DNA from: Nostoc sp. LEGE 12450
GTDB taxonomy: Bacteria; Cyanobacteriota; Cyanobacteriia; Cyanobacteriales; Nostocaceae
Assembly: GCF_015206895.1 (NCBI RefSeq)
Contig: NZ_JADEXU010000056.1
Span: forward strand, 1-45,606
DNA length: 45,606 bases
Direction: 5' to 3'
A program made the position numbers and the translations under genes. Of the stretch, positions 10,401 to 18,897 are shown piece by piece. Every line of letters begins with the position of its first letter. Position 1 is the stretch's first letter. The notes beneath the pieces were generated by a model. That model did not search any database. It saw only the letters and a list, made by a program, of their open reading frames with translations, and had not been told where the DNA came from.

Positions 10401-11227
10401 ATGATTTATTTCAACGGGCAGCTGATGCTGATGAACCGGATGATCAGAATTTTGTTAGAAGACATGCTTTAGCTTTAAAAGCCCAAGGTGTGGAAAATTC
10501 CTCGGCGAGATTGTTTTCTAATCCGGCGGGTGATTTTGGTTCTTTGGTGAACGATCGCGTTGTGGATGGTAACTGGGAATCTGGTGAGGAGTTAGGCAAT
10601 ACTTGGCAAAGTCGCAATGTATTCAGCTATGGGAGAGAGGATAAAGGTCAAGCTAGACCGGAAGTGTTGAATACTTTGTTAAAAACTAGCGATCGCATTG
10701 TTCAAGAAATCGATTCGGTAGAATATGGTTTAACTGATATTCAAGAATATTACGCCAATACTGGCGGTTTAAAAAAGGCAGCAGAAAAACAAGGCGGTAA
10801 GAAGGTGACAACCAGCTTTGTGGAAAGTTTCTCGAAGGATACTACACCCCGCAATTTAGATGATTTGCTGCGAATGGAGTATCGCACCAAGTTGGTAAAT
10901 CCTAAATGGGCGCAAGCGATGGCAAATCAAGGTTCTGGTGGTGCTTTTGAAATTTCCCAACGAATGACGGCGTTGATTGGTTGGGGTGGTACTGCCGATT
11001 TTACCGATGATTGGGTATACGACCAAGCGGCTGATACTTATGCGTTAGATGCAGAGATGGCGGATAAGCTACGGAAGGCAAATCCTGAAGCTTTTCGCAA
11101 TATTTTAGGGAGAATGTTGGAGGCGCATGGGCGGGGTTTCTGGGAAGCTGATGGTGAGAAGTTAGATAAGTTGCGTCAGTTGTATGAGTTGACGGATGAG
11201 CAGTTGGAGGGTGTGACGATGCGTTAA
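7469..11227 (+). CDS. bchH: Mg-chelatase H-subunit / CobN family protein (BchH-type)
   Basis: Large porphyrin-binding subunit of the ATP-dependent metal chelatase family (ChlH/BchH/CobN), which works with I and D subunits to insert Mg2+ into protoporphyrin IX or Co2+ into a corrin ring. The N-terminal ~160 residues resemble the ChlH/BchH N-domain, and the family core is clear: HFGMHGTVEWLPGSPLG, NNPSESMLAKRRGYG, SGHAFDDYLVELYGYLQ and the C-terminal MTALIGWGGTADF. The usual cyanobacterial ChlH is about 1330 residues with a different N-terminus, so this 1252-residue protein (MKRIVLVAGFESFNADLYR) is probably a second H-type paralogue. Whether it serves chlorophyll or cobalamin synthesis cannot be settled here. 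No I or D subunit gene is adjacent. Three stretches (residues ~226-244, ~504-523, ~801-814) derive from dispersed repeats. Confidence 0.82.
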   Translation: MKRIVLVAGFESFNADLYRKAAFLANSRCPELDIRVFSDRNITSQRAEVEAALDGADVFFGSLLFDYDQVVWLRDRVSQIPIRLVFESALELMSLTKLGDFAIGDKPKGMPKPVKFILDKFSNGREEDKLAGYISFLKIGPKLLKYVPVQKVQDLRNWLIIYGYWNAGGPENVASLFWTLAEKYLNLKVGDIPPLIETPNIGLLHPDYQGFFESPREYLEWYKTHCRDAIHRVYWEDAMNRVSTKPIIGILLYRKHVITKLPYIPQLIRSFEKAGLTPLPIFINGVEGHVAVRDLMTTDYEIQQRQLGNIETPSLSSEAVKVDAIVSTIGFPLVGGPAGSMEAGRQIEVAKRILTAKNVPYIVAAPLLIQDIHSWTRQGVGGLQSVVLYALPELDGAIDTIPLGGLVGENIYLVPERVQRLIDRVKRWVSLRQKPASERKIAIILYGFPPGYGAVGTAALLNVPRSLLKFLHALKEQGYTVGDLPEDGEELIRWVKEADEANPLVGQSSRLPLDNSSHVAHPTSTVNFRTLEKWLGYLQTSRIEKQWKSLTGTGIKTSGEEFQIGGVQLGNVWIGVQPPLGIQGDPMRLMFERDLTPHPQYAAYYKWLQNEFEADALVHFGMHGTVEWLPGSPLGNTGYSWSDILLGNLPNLYIYAANNPSESMLAKRRGYGVLISHNVPPYGRAGLYKELVALRDLIAEYREDPQKNYVLKEGICKKIVDSGLDADCPFEDAKRLGIAFTPENVRMFSGHAFDDYLVELYGYLQVLENRLFSSGLHTLGEKPSEEELGSYLEAYFGEEEENEPQRREGREEREEEERLIRDLLMQSTDELTNLLRGLNGEYIPPAPGGDLLRDGAGVLPTGRNIHALDPYRMPSPAAYERGREIAQKIIVQHLDEYGKYPETVAVMLWGLDAIKTKGESLGILLELVGAEPVKEGTGRVVRYELKPLAEVGHPRIDVLGNLSGIFRDSFVNIIELLDDLFQRAADADEPDDQNFVRRHALALKAQGVENSSARLFSNPAGDFGSLVNDRVVDGNWESGEELGNTWQSRNVFSYGREDKGQARPEVLNTLLKTSDRIVQEIDSVEYGLTDIQEYYANTGGLKKAAEKQGGKKVTTSFVESFSKDTTPRNLDDLLRMEYRTKLVNPKWAQAMANQGSGGAFEISQRMTALIGWGGTADFTDDWVYDQAADTYALDAEMADKLRKANPEAFRNILGRMLEAHGRGFWEADGEKLDKLRQLYELTDEQLEGVTMR
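8144..8200. repeat. Palindromic repeat inserted in frame in the chelatase gene
   Basis: Two perfect 25-bp inverted arms (8144-8168 and 8176-8200) flank a 7-nt spacer. Each arm is itself nearly palindromic (AGACGCGAT-C-ATCGCGTCT). The 57 bp equal 19 codons and encode roughly CRDAIHRVYWEDAMNRVST, so the frame is kept. Related copies lie at 11266-11292 and 23688-23712. Confidence 0.9.
8978..9039. repeat. CTTGTGGGG/CCCCACAAG inverted repeat inside the chelatase gene
   Basis: 9-bp perfect inverted ends (8978-8986 and 9031-9039) enclose a C/G-rich stretch that reads as LVGQSSRLPLDNSSHVAHPTS. The motif resembles an intergenic repeat of Nostocales and codes for a low-complexity loop here. Confidence 0.65.
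9872..9910. repeat. CGAAGGACGCGAAG-type repeat inside the chelatase gene
   Basis: Purine-rich AAAGGCGCGAAGGACGCGAA sequence, a dispersed repeat type of heterocystous cyanobacteria. It encodes the charged segment NEPQRREGREERE (residues ~801-814) between two conserved parts of the protein. Confidence 0.6.
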
Positions 11228-12046
11228 AACTTCAAGTAAAGACACTAACCACTGATAAAAATTATTGTAGAGACGGCGATTTATCGCGTCTTTGCTTAAC
11301 TTACGCTTGAGGTTGTAAAAATTTAAACCTTTGCAGCTAATGTTACTTCATTTATAAGAAAGGCTTAAGTTTTTCTTGCAAATGTATAAGCCGTTGCAGC
11401 AATTGCTTAATACTTTGCAACAAATGCTATTCCATATATAATAAACGCTTAAATCATTGCAGCAATTGTTGTAATGAACTTATGAATTTATCTTTTCTTG
11501 TAGGGTGCAGCCGCATAACGCCGTTCAAATTCAGGGCGAGTTAGGCGATGTCTACGACGGGCTACGCCTACGCCACTTTCAAGCGGAGGCAGATGTTTCT
11601 GGGCTGAGTACTCTCTAACCATTTGCCAATCCTTGGAGTTGCCGGATATTTCTGACTTTAGCAAACCTCAGTTATCACTTAGGATTTCTTGATTTGCTGC
11701 TTGCCTCAAATTCCAAAAATCAAAAAACGTGATGTTAATTGCCATCGTATGTTCTACTGTGCGATCGCTTACTCGCCCAAGTTAGACATTGCCGACAATT
11801 GATGCTGCATAATATAGGCGCAACTAGCTATCATTAGCTAAGTGATATGCCAGATAAATCGACGGCAATACCATTTAGTTAGCAGTCTTTATCAACTGCT
11901 TACACTCGCACCCATAAAAATTAGTTTGATCCACCTTTTATTCCCTGCTTTTTATTGTGATACGCATTGGCTCAAAGTACTCTAAATAAGTACGGGGTGC
12001 AAAAAATACAAAAATTTCTTCAAGGATTAAGATTAAGGATACGGCT
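11228..12046. other. Repeat-rich intergenic region upstream of the HAMP kinase
   Basis: This 819-bp gap holds no convincing gene. It contains a degenerate GTAGAGACGGCGAT..ATCGCGTCT repeat (11266-11292) just after the chelatase stop. Two similar ~41-bp units start at 11330 and 11414 (TTTGCAGCTAATG.. and TTTGCAACAAATG.., about 80% alike). A dispersed repeat at 11547-11573 (GATGTCTACGACGGGCTACG..) recurs with one mismatch inside cas6. The last ~250 bp before the kinase are AT-rich and presumably hold its promoter, but no single motif stands out. Confidence 0.6.
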
Positions 12047-15000
12047 ATGGCAACCGAACAGTTAACTAGAGATAGCGATAATCTAGATTTAAATCAGCTA
12101 CTAAGAACGCTGAATGCTGTTAAACAAGGTGACTTCTCGGCTCGGATGCCCATAGACCATACTGGTGTGGCGGGGAAAATAGCTGACACGCTCAATGATA
12201 TTATTGACCAGAATGAGCGGATGGCGGCAGAACTACAAAGGATTGGTAATGTTGTCGGCAAAGAAGGCAAAATTGCTGAACGTGCCTCTCTCGGAGATGT
12301 TCGTGGTTCTTGGTCAAACTGTGTTACTTCTGTCAATACTCTAATTACAGATTTAGTTCAACCAACAGCTGAAACTACGCGGGTAATTCGGTCAGTCGCT
12401 AATGGTGACTTATCGCAAACGATCGCCACAGAAATTGATGGCAGACCTCTTCAAGGTGAGTTTCTCCAAACTGCTAATATCGTCAACACGATGGTAGATC
12501 GGCTTGGTTCCTTTGCATCGGAAGTAACGCGGGTAGCGCGGGAAGTGGGAACTGAAGGTAAATTGGGCGTTCAAGCCGAAGTGCAAGGTGTGGCTGGCAC
12601 TTGGAAAGATTTGACTGATAACGTTAACTTGATGGCGGGAAATCTCACTGGACAAGTTCGCAACATTGCCGAAGTTGCCACTGCGATCGCAAATGGTGAC
12701 TTATCGAAAAAAATCACTGTCAATGTCAAAGGCGAAATTCTGGAGTTGAAAAACACCGTCAACACGATGGTGGATCAACTTAATTCCTTTGCATCGGAAG
12801 TGACGCGAGTTGCGCGTGAGGTGGGAACTGAAGGGAAGTTGGGCGTACAAGCAGAAGTTAAAGGAGTTGCAGGAACTTGGAAGGATTTGACTGACAACGT
12901 TAACTTGATGGCAGGGAATTTAACAGCCCAAGTACGTAACATTGCGGAAGTAACAACGGCGGTAGCAAACGGCGACCTTTCCAAGAAAATTACTGTTGAT
13001 GTCAAAGGCGAAATTTTAGAGTTGAAAAACACCGTTAACATCATGGTGGATCAACTGAATTCCTTTGCATCGGAAGTAACAAGAGTTGCGCGTGAGGTGG
13101 GTGCAGAAGGAAAATTAGGCGGTCAAGCAGAAGTTCGGGGGGTAGCGGGTACGTGGAAAGACCTTACCGATAGTGTGAATTTCATGGCGGGAAGCTTGAC
13201 GGCACAGGTGCGGAATATTGCCGAAGTGACCACGGCGGTGGCAAATGGCGACTTATCTAAGAAAATCACTGTGGATGTGAAAGGTGAAATTCTGGAGTTG
13301 AAAAACACCATCAACACAATGGTGGATCAACTTAATTCTTTTGCATCAGAAGTAACAAGAGTTGCCCGTGAGGTGGGAACTGAAGGGAAGTTGGGCGTAC
13401 AAGCAGAAGTCCGGGGAGTAGCGGGGACTTGGAAAGATTTAACTGACAACGTGAACTTAATGGCGGGAAATCTCACCGGACAGGTGCGAAATATTGCCGA
13501 AGTTGCAACTGCGATCGCAAATGGCGATCTATCTAAAAAAATCACCGTCGATGTTAGAGGTGAAATTTTTGAACTGAAAAATACCATCAATATAATGGTG
13601 GATCAACTCAGTTCCTTTGCATCAGAAGTAACAAGGGTTGCGCGTGAAGTTGGTAGTGAAGGTAAACTGGGTGTGCAAGCTGATGTGCGCGGCGTGGCTG
13701 GCACTTGGAAAGATTTAACCGACAGCGTGAACTTCATGGCGGGAAGTTTAACGGCACAGGTACGGAATATTGCCGAAGTTACAACGGCGGTTGCAACAGG
13801 CGACTTATCCAAGAAAATCACCGTGGATGTCAAAGGTGAAATTCTGGAGTTGAAAAATACCATTAACACAATGGTGGATCAACTCAATTCCTTTGCATCA
13901 GAAGTAACAAGGGTTGCCCGTGAGGTGGGAAGCGAGGGTAAACTTGGCGTGCAAGCAGAAGTGCGCGGCGTGGCTGGCACTTGGAAAGATTTAACCGACA
14001 GCGTGAACTTCATGGCGGGAAGCTTGACGGCGCAGGTGCGGAACATCGCCGAAGTGACTACGGCGGTTGCAACTGGCGATTTATCGAAGAAAATCACCGT
14101 CGATGTGAAAGGCGAAATTCTGGAGTTGAAAAATACCATTAATACAATGGTGGATCAACTCAGTTCCTTTGCGTCGGAAGTGACGCGAGTCGCCCGTGAA
14201 GTGGGAACTGAAGGTAAATTGGGTGTACAAGCAGAAGTAAAAGACGTTGCTGGTACTTGGAAAGATTTAACCGACAGTGTGAACTTCATGGCGGGAAGCT
14301 TGACGGCGCAGGTGCGGAACATTGCCGAAGTGACAACTGCGATCGCAAATGGTGATTTATCTAAGAAAATTACTGTTGCCGTCAAAGGTGAAATTCTGGA
14401 ACTCAAAAATACCATCAATATAATGGTGGATCAACTCAACTCCTTTGCAAGTGAAGTGACGCGGGTTGCTCGTGAGGTGGGAAGCGAGGGTAAACTGGGC
14501 GTACAAGCAGATGTGCGCGGCGTGGCTGGCACTTGGAAAGATTTAACTGACAGCGTGAACTTCATGGCGGGAAGTTTAACAGCACAGGTGCGAAACATTG
14601 CCGCCGTCACCACCGCCGTAGCTAATGGCGACTTATCTAAGAAAATCTCCGTTGATGTCAAAGGTGAAATTTTAGAGTTGAAAAACACCGTCAACACAAT
14701 GGTGGATCAACTCAATTCCTTTGCAAGTGAAGTGACGCGGGTGGCGCGGGAGGTGGGAACAGAAGGGAAGCTGGGTGTACAAGCAGAAGTTAAAGGTGTA
14801 GCCGGGACTTGGAAGGATTTAACCGACAGCGTAAACTTCATGGCGGGAAGTTTAACAGCACAGGTACGAAACATTGCCGAAGTTACCACGGCGGTAGCAA
14901 ACGGTGACCTTTCCAAGAAAATCACCGTTGATGTGAAAGGGGAAATTCAAGAACTCAAAAACACCATCAACACAATGGTGGATCAGCTAAATTCCTTTGC

Positions 15001-18000
15001 ATCAGAAGTTACCAGGGTTGCCCGTGAGGTGGGAACGGAAGGTAAATTAGGCGTGCAAGCTTATGTCAGAGGAGTTGCAGGAACTTGGAAAGATTTAACA
15101 GACAACGTGAACTCGATGGCGGGGAACCTCACTGGACAAGTTCGCAACATCGCGGAAGTTACCAAGGCGGTAGCGAATGGCGACTTATCTAAGAAAATTA
15201 CCGTCGATGCCAGAGGCGAAATTTTAGACTTGAAAAACACCACCAATACGATGGTGGATCAACTCAGTTCCTTTGCAAGTGAAGTGACGCGAGTAGCGCG
15301 GGAAGTGGGAACTGAAGGGAAGTTAGGCGGACAAGCGCAAGTCCAAGGTGTTGCGGGTACTTGGAAAGATTTAACAGATAACGTTAACTCAATGGCGGGG
15401 AACTTGACGGCGCAAGTGCGCGGTATTGCCAGAGTTGTAACGGCGGTTGCTAACGGTGACTTGAAACGAAAACTGATGCTAGATGCTAAGGGAGAAATTG
15501 AAACCTTGGCAGAGACAATCAACGAGATGATTGATACTCTAGCGACATTTGCCAATCAGGTAACTACAGTAGCGCGGGAAGTGGGAATTGAAGGTAAGTT
15601 AGGCGGACAAGCGAGAGTCCCTGGCGCGGCTGGGACTTGGAAAGATTTGACAGATAACGTGAACGAACTTGCTGCTACACTGACAACTCAGTTGCGAGCG
15701 ATCGCAGAAGTTGCTACAGCTGTAACTAAAGGTGATTTAACTCGTTCAATTGCCGTCGAAGCATTAGGGGAAGTTGCGATACTCAAAGACAACATCAACC
15801 AGATGATTGCCAATCTGCGGGAGACAACGCAGAAAAATACTGAGCAAGATTGGTTGAAAACTAACCTAGCCAAGTTTACCCGAATGCTCCAAGGGCAGAG
15901 AGACTTGGAAACCGTATCTAAATTAATTCTCTCAGAACTAGCACCCTTGGTAGGAGCGCAACACGGCGTATTCTTCCTGATGGAGTCTGGGGAAAATACA
16001 CCGTTTTTAAAACTAATTAGTAGCTACGCTTACCGCGAACGCAGACATCTAGCTAACCGCTTCCACTTGGGTGAAGGTTTAGTGGGACAATGCGCTTTAG
16101 AAAAAGAGCGAATTCTGCTGACGGATGTACCAAGTGATTATGTCAGAATTGCCTCTGGTTTAGGAGAAGCAACCCCACTTAATGCCGTGGTGTTACCTGT
16201 ACTCTTTGAAGGACAGGTGACAGCAGTCATAGAATTAGCATCCTTCCGCCGCTTTAGCGAAATTCATTTGACATTCTTCGACCAGCTTACCGAAAGTATA
16301 GCGATCGTCCTCAACACGATCGCAGCTTCGATGCGAACTGAAGAATTACTCAAGCAATCGCAATCTTTGGCTGAAGAACTCCAAACCCAGCAAAATGAAC
16401 TCCGAGAAACCAACAAGCGCTTAGAACAACAAGCTCAATCACTCAAAACCTCAGAAGATTTACTCAAAGGACAGCAAGAGGAACTGCAACAAACCAACGC
16501 GGAGTTGGAAGAAAAGGCAGAGTTGTTAGCTATGCAAAAGAAAGAAGTCGAGCGCAAAAATCGAGAAATCGAACAAGCCAGAATGTCTTTGGAAGACAAA
16601 GCTGAACAACTCGCCCTTTCTTCAAAATACAAATCAGAGTTTCTCGCCAATATGTCCCACGAACTGCGGACACCGCTAAATAGCTTGTTAATTTTGGCGA
16701 AGTTGTTAGCAGATAATATAGATAACAACCTTACTACCAAGCAAGTTGAATACAGCCAGACAATTTACTCAGCCGGTACTGACTTGTTGGCATTAATCAA
16801 TGACATTCTGGATCTCGCTAAAATTGAATCTGGAACTATGTCAATTGACATAACCCAAATGCCCTTGGTAGAGTTGGGCGAACAAATTGAGCGCACCTTC
16901 CGGCAAATTGCTCAGAGCAAAGGACTTGCATTCACAATTGAATTTACTCCCGACTTACCCACAACCATCTATACAGATGTCAAACGCTTACAACAAGTGT
17001 TAAAAAATCTCCTCTCCAACGCTTTTAAATTTACGGAGCAAGGGGAAGTCCGCTTGCAGATTGCGGTGGCGAAACAGGGATGGAGTAACGATCAAGTAAC
17101 TTTAAATCGCGCTCAAAATGTCATTGCCTTCTCAGTTAGCGATACAGGGATTGGCATCGCTCCCGACAAGCAAAAAGTTATTTTCGAGGCATTTCAGCAA
17201 GCCGATGGCTCTACCAGTCGGAGATACGGCGGTACTGGATTAGGCTTATCAATTAGCCGCGAAATCGCCCGTCTCTTTGGTGGCGAAATTAAACTAACAA
17301 GTCAACCCGGTCAAGGTAGCACCTTTACATTCTTTTTCCCACAATTGAATCCTGAGTCTACATCAATACAACTCAGCACTCCTTACTCCCTACTCCCCGC
17401 TCCCCACTCCCCACTCCCCACTCACAACTCAGCACTCCTCAGCGACGATCGCGCTACTATTGGCATGGGCGATCGCGTTTTGTTAATCGTCGAGGACGAC
17501 GTGAATTTTGCCCGTATCCTCATAGATATGGCGCAACAGCATGGATTTAAAGTGATAACAGCCCAAAATGGCAGTACAGGTTTAGCATTAGCGCAGCAAT
17601 TCTATCCTTCAGCCGTTTTACTAGATATCCGAATGCCAGAAATGGATGGTTGGACGGTATTGGATCGCCTCAAACATGACCCAAATACCCGCCACATTCC
17701 CGTACACATTATGACCGTTGAAGAAGGGCAACAGCGCAGTTTGCAACTAGGTGCGATCGCATATCTGCAAAAGCCCTTAAGCAGCGAGATAATATCCGAG
17801 GCATTGGTCAAAATTAAGGGTTTTGTTGAACGCCAGGTGAAAAATTTATTGGTAGTCGAAGACGATGACACTCAACGGCATAGTATTGTCGAGTTAATTG
17901 GCAACAACGATGTTTATACTACTGCTGTTGCCACAGGTGCAGAAGCCCTAGAAGCCATCCGCAGCCAGCATTTTGATTGCCTCGTCCTCGATTTAGGGCT

Positions 18001-18643
18001 ACCCGATATGACCGGGTTTGAATTGATCGAGCAGATTAAGCTTCTACCTCACGGCAAAACATTGCCCATCATTGTCTACACCGGTAGAGACATTAGCAAA
18101 GCTCAAGAAACTGAACTGAGACGGATTGCCGAAACAATTATCATTAAAGATGTGCGATCGCCCGAACGTCTCCTCGACGAAACGGCATTATTTTTACACC
18201 GAGTCCAAGCAAATTTACCAGCACCCAAACGACAAATACTTGAACAATTGCATTCTATAGATTACTTACTCGCTGGCAAAAAAGCGCTAATTGTAGACGA
18301 CGATGTGCGTAATATTTTTGCGCTGACAAGTATGCTGGAGCGTTATCAAATACAAGTGTTATACGCTGAAAACGGCAGAGAGGGGATTAACGTGTTAGAA
18401 AATACACCAGATATTGATGTCGTTTTGATGGATGTAATGATGCCAGAAATGGACGGTTATGAAACAACAAGCTTAATCCGCCAAAACGAGCAATTTAAAT
18501 CTTTGCCGATTATTGCACTGACAGCTAAAGCCATGCAAGGCGATCGCGAGAAGTGTATTGAAGCGGGTGCATCAGACTACATCACCAAACCCGTAGATAC
18601 TGAACAACTGCTTTCACTCTTACGTGTTTGGCTATACCGTTAA
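12047..18643 (+). CDS. Giant soluble poly-HAMP hybrid histidine kinase with three receiver domains
   Basis: Cytosolic two-component hybrid kinase; no membrane segment is visible. Residues ~10-155 hold three divergent HAMP modules. Residues 155-1258 are 12 tandem 92-residue units, each with two HAMP-like modules ([17 protein letters not shown]... and [17 protein letters not shown]...), giving about 27 modules. A GAF domain (~1275-1430) and a Q/E-rich coiled coil follow. HisKA has the phosphoacceptor H1538 ([10 protein letters not shown]), and HATPase_c has the N box [17 protein letters not shown] and GGTGLGLSI. Three receivers carry phosphoacceptor aspartates D1860, D1982 and D2129. This is the group III (Nik1-like) layout but with far more HAMP modules than the fungal proteins. 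The 11 N-terminal repeats are very similar at DNA level; the 12th has diverged. The input signal is unknown. Confidence 0.93.
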   Translation: MATEQLTRDSDNLDLNQLLRTLNAVKQGDFSARMPIDHTGVAGKIADTLNDIIDQNERMAAELQRIGNVVGKEGKIAERASLGDVRGSWSNCVTSVNTLITDLVQPTAETTRVIRSVANGDLSQTIATEIDGRPLQGEFLQTANIVNTMVDRLGSFASEVTRVAREVGTEGKLGVQAEVQGVAGTWKDLTDNVNLMAGNLTGQVRNIAEVATAIANGDLSKKITVNVKGEILELKNTVNTMVDQLNSFASEVTRVAREVGTEGKLGVQAEVKGVAGTWKDLTDNVNLMAGNLTAQVRNIAEVTTAVANGDLSKKITVDVKGEILELKNTVNIMVDQLNSFASEVTRVAREVGAEGKLGGQAEVRGVAGTWKDLTDSVNFMAGSLTAQVRNIAEVTTAVANGDLSKKITVDVKGEILELKNTINTMVDQLNSFASEVTRVAREVGTEGKLGVQAEVRGVAGTWKDLTDNVNLMAGNLTGQVRNIAEVATAIANGDLSKKITVDVRGEIFELKNTINIMVDQLSSFASEVTRVAREVGSEGKLGVQADVRGVAGTWKDLTDSVNFMAGSLTAQVRNIAEVTTAVATGDLSKKITVDVKGEILELKNTINTMVDQLNSFASEVTRVAREVGSEGKLGVQAEVRGVAGTWKDLTDSVNFMAGSLTAQVRNIAEVTTAVATGDLSKKITVDVKGEILELKNTINTMVDQLSSFASEVTRVAREVGTEGKLGVQAEVKDVAGTWKDLTDSVNFMAGSLTAQVRNIAEVTTAIANGDLSKKITVAVKGEILELKNTINIMVDQLNSFASEVTRVAREVGSEGKLGVQADVRGVAGTWKDLTDSVNFMAGSLTAQVRNIAAVTTAVANGDLSKKISVDVKGEILELKNTVNTMVDQLNSFASEVTRVAREVGTEGKLGVQAEVKGVAGTWKDLTDSVNFMAGSLTAQVRNIAEVTTAVANGDLSKKITVDVKGEIQELKNTINTMVDQLNSFASEVTRVAREVGTEGKLGVQAYVRGVAGTWKDLTDNVNSMAGNLTGQVRNIAEVTKAVANGDLSKKITVDARGEILDLKNTTNTMVDQLSSFASEVTRVAREVGTEGKLGGQAQVQGVAGTWKDLTDNVNSMAGNLTAQVRGIARVVTAVANGDLKRKLMLDAKGEIETLAETINEMIDTLATFANQVTTVAREVGIEGKLGGQARVPGAAGTWKDLTDNVNELAATLTTQLRAIAEVATAVTKGDLTRSIAVEALGEVAILKDNINQMIANLRETTQKNTEQDWLKTNLAKFTRMLQGQRDLETVSKLILSELAPLVGAQHGVFFLMESGENTPFLKLISSYAYRERRHLANRFHLGEGLVGQCALEKERILLTDVPSDYVRIASGLGEATPLNAVVLPVLFEGQVTAVIELASFRRFSEIHLTFFDQLTESIAIVLNTIAASMRTEELLKQSQSLAEELQTQQNELRETNKRLEQQAQSLKTSEDLLKGQQEELQQTNAELEEKAELLAMQKKEVERKNREIEQARMSLEDKAEQLALSSKYKSEFLANMSHELRTPLNSLLILAKLLADNIDNNLTTKQVEYSQTIYSAGTDLLALINDILDLAKIESGTMSIDITQMPLVELGEQIERTFRQIAQSKGLAFTIEFTPDLPTTIYTDVKRLQQVLKNLLSNAFKFTEQGEVRLQIAVAKQGWSNDQVTLNRAQNVIAFSVSDTGIGIAPDKQKVIFEAFQQADGSTSRRYGGTGLGLSISREIARLFGGEIKLTSQPGQGSTFTFFFPQLNPESTSIQLSTPYSLLPAPHSPLPTHNSALLSDDRATIGMGDRVLLIVEDDVNFARILIDMAQQHGFKVITAQNGSTGLALAQQFYPSAVLLDIRMPEMDGWTVLDRLKHDPNTRHIPVHIMTVEEGQQRSLQLGAIAYLQKPLSSEIISEALVKIKGFVERQVKNLLVVEDDDTQRHSIVELIGNNDVYTTAVATGAEALEAIRSQHFDCLVLDLGLPDMTGFELIEQIKLLPHGKTLPIIVYTGRDISKAQETELRRIAETIIIKDVRSPERLLDETALFLHRVQANLPAPKRQILEQLHSIDYLLAGKKALIVDDDVRNIFALTSMLERYQIQVLYAENGREGINVLENTPDIDVVLMDVMMPEMDGYETTSLIRQNEQFKSLPIIALTAKAMQGDREKCIEAGASDYITKPVDTEQLLSLLRVWLYR
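12509..15820 (+). repeat. 12 tandem 276-bp repeats encoding HAMP pairs
   Basis: The period is exactly 276 bp (92 codons): the Ser-Phe-Ala-Ser codons recur at 12509 and 12785, and the twelfth unit begins at 15545 with TFANQ. Units 1-11 keep [14 protein letters not shown] intact. The DNA similarity makes the block prone to unequal recombination and to assembly errors. Confidence 0.9.
17371..17440. repeat. Heptamer repeat (CTCCCCA-type) in the kinase linker
   Basis: Near-tandem ACTCCCC/CTCCCTA heptamers lie between HATPase_c and the first receiver domain. They encode a Pro/Ser-rich linker ([18 protein letters not shown]). CAACTCAGCACTCCT-like sequence stands at both ends of the block, suggesting expansion between direct repeats. 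Confidence 0.85.
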
Positions 18644-18677
18644 GCTAAATTAAAGGAAGCAGGGAGCCGTTGCAACT

Positions 18678-18696
18678 GTTTCAATCCTTAATAGGG
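18678..18696. repeat. Solitary half CRISPR repeat
   Basis: GTTTCAATCCTTAATAGGG matches the first 19 bases of the array repeat at 21037-22007 at 18 of 19 positions, covering the crRNA-handle end and the stem. The remaining 18 bases of the repeat are absent. Confidence 0.6.
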
Positions 18697-18698
18697 GG

Positions 18699-18794
18699 AA
18701 TACTTCTCGCTTAAAGGGGAAAGAAAAAACCTTTACCCTTTACCTTTTCCCCAAACCCAATTCCGAGTTAAAAATGCACAAAGCGAGAAGTATT
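18699..18794. terminator. Nested inverted repeat downstream of the kinase
   Basis: Perfect 14-bp arms AATACTTCTCGCTT (18699-18712) and AAGCGAGAAGTATT (18781-18794) enclose a second pairing between AAAGGGGAAAG and CCTTTTCCCC. It lies between two convergent genes, so it may terminate one or both transcripts, but no clear T-tract marks it as a standard terminator. Confidence 0.45.
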
Positions 18795-18897
18795 GCTGTT
18801 GACGAAGACAGCAGCCTTTGGATGTTGCAGCAAATTAATTTGGTAACTCTGAGGTGTGAATTCTGACGAATATATTCTTATTCAACCGTTGAGGTTT

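Noticed and set aside
12094..15555. A ladder of minus-strand ORFs (60-100 codons) repeating every 276 bp
   Set aside because: They are antisense shadows of the HAMP repeats; the same peptide recurs because the DNA repeats, with no ribosome-binding sites.
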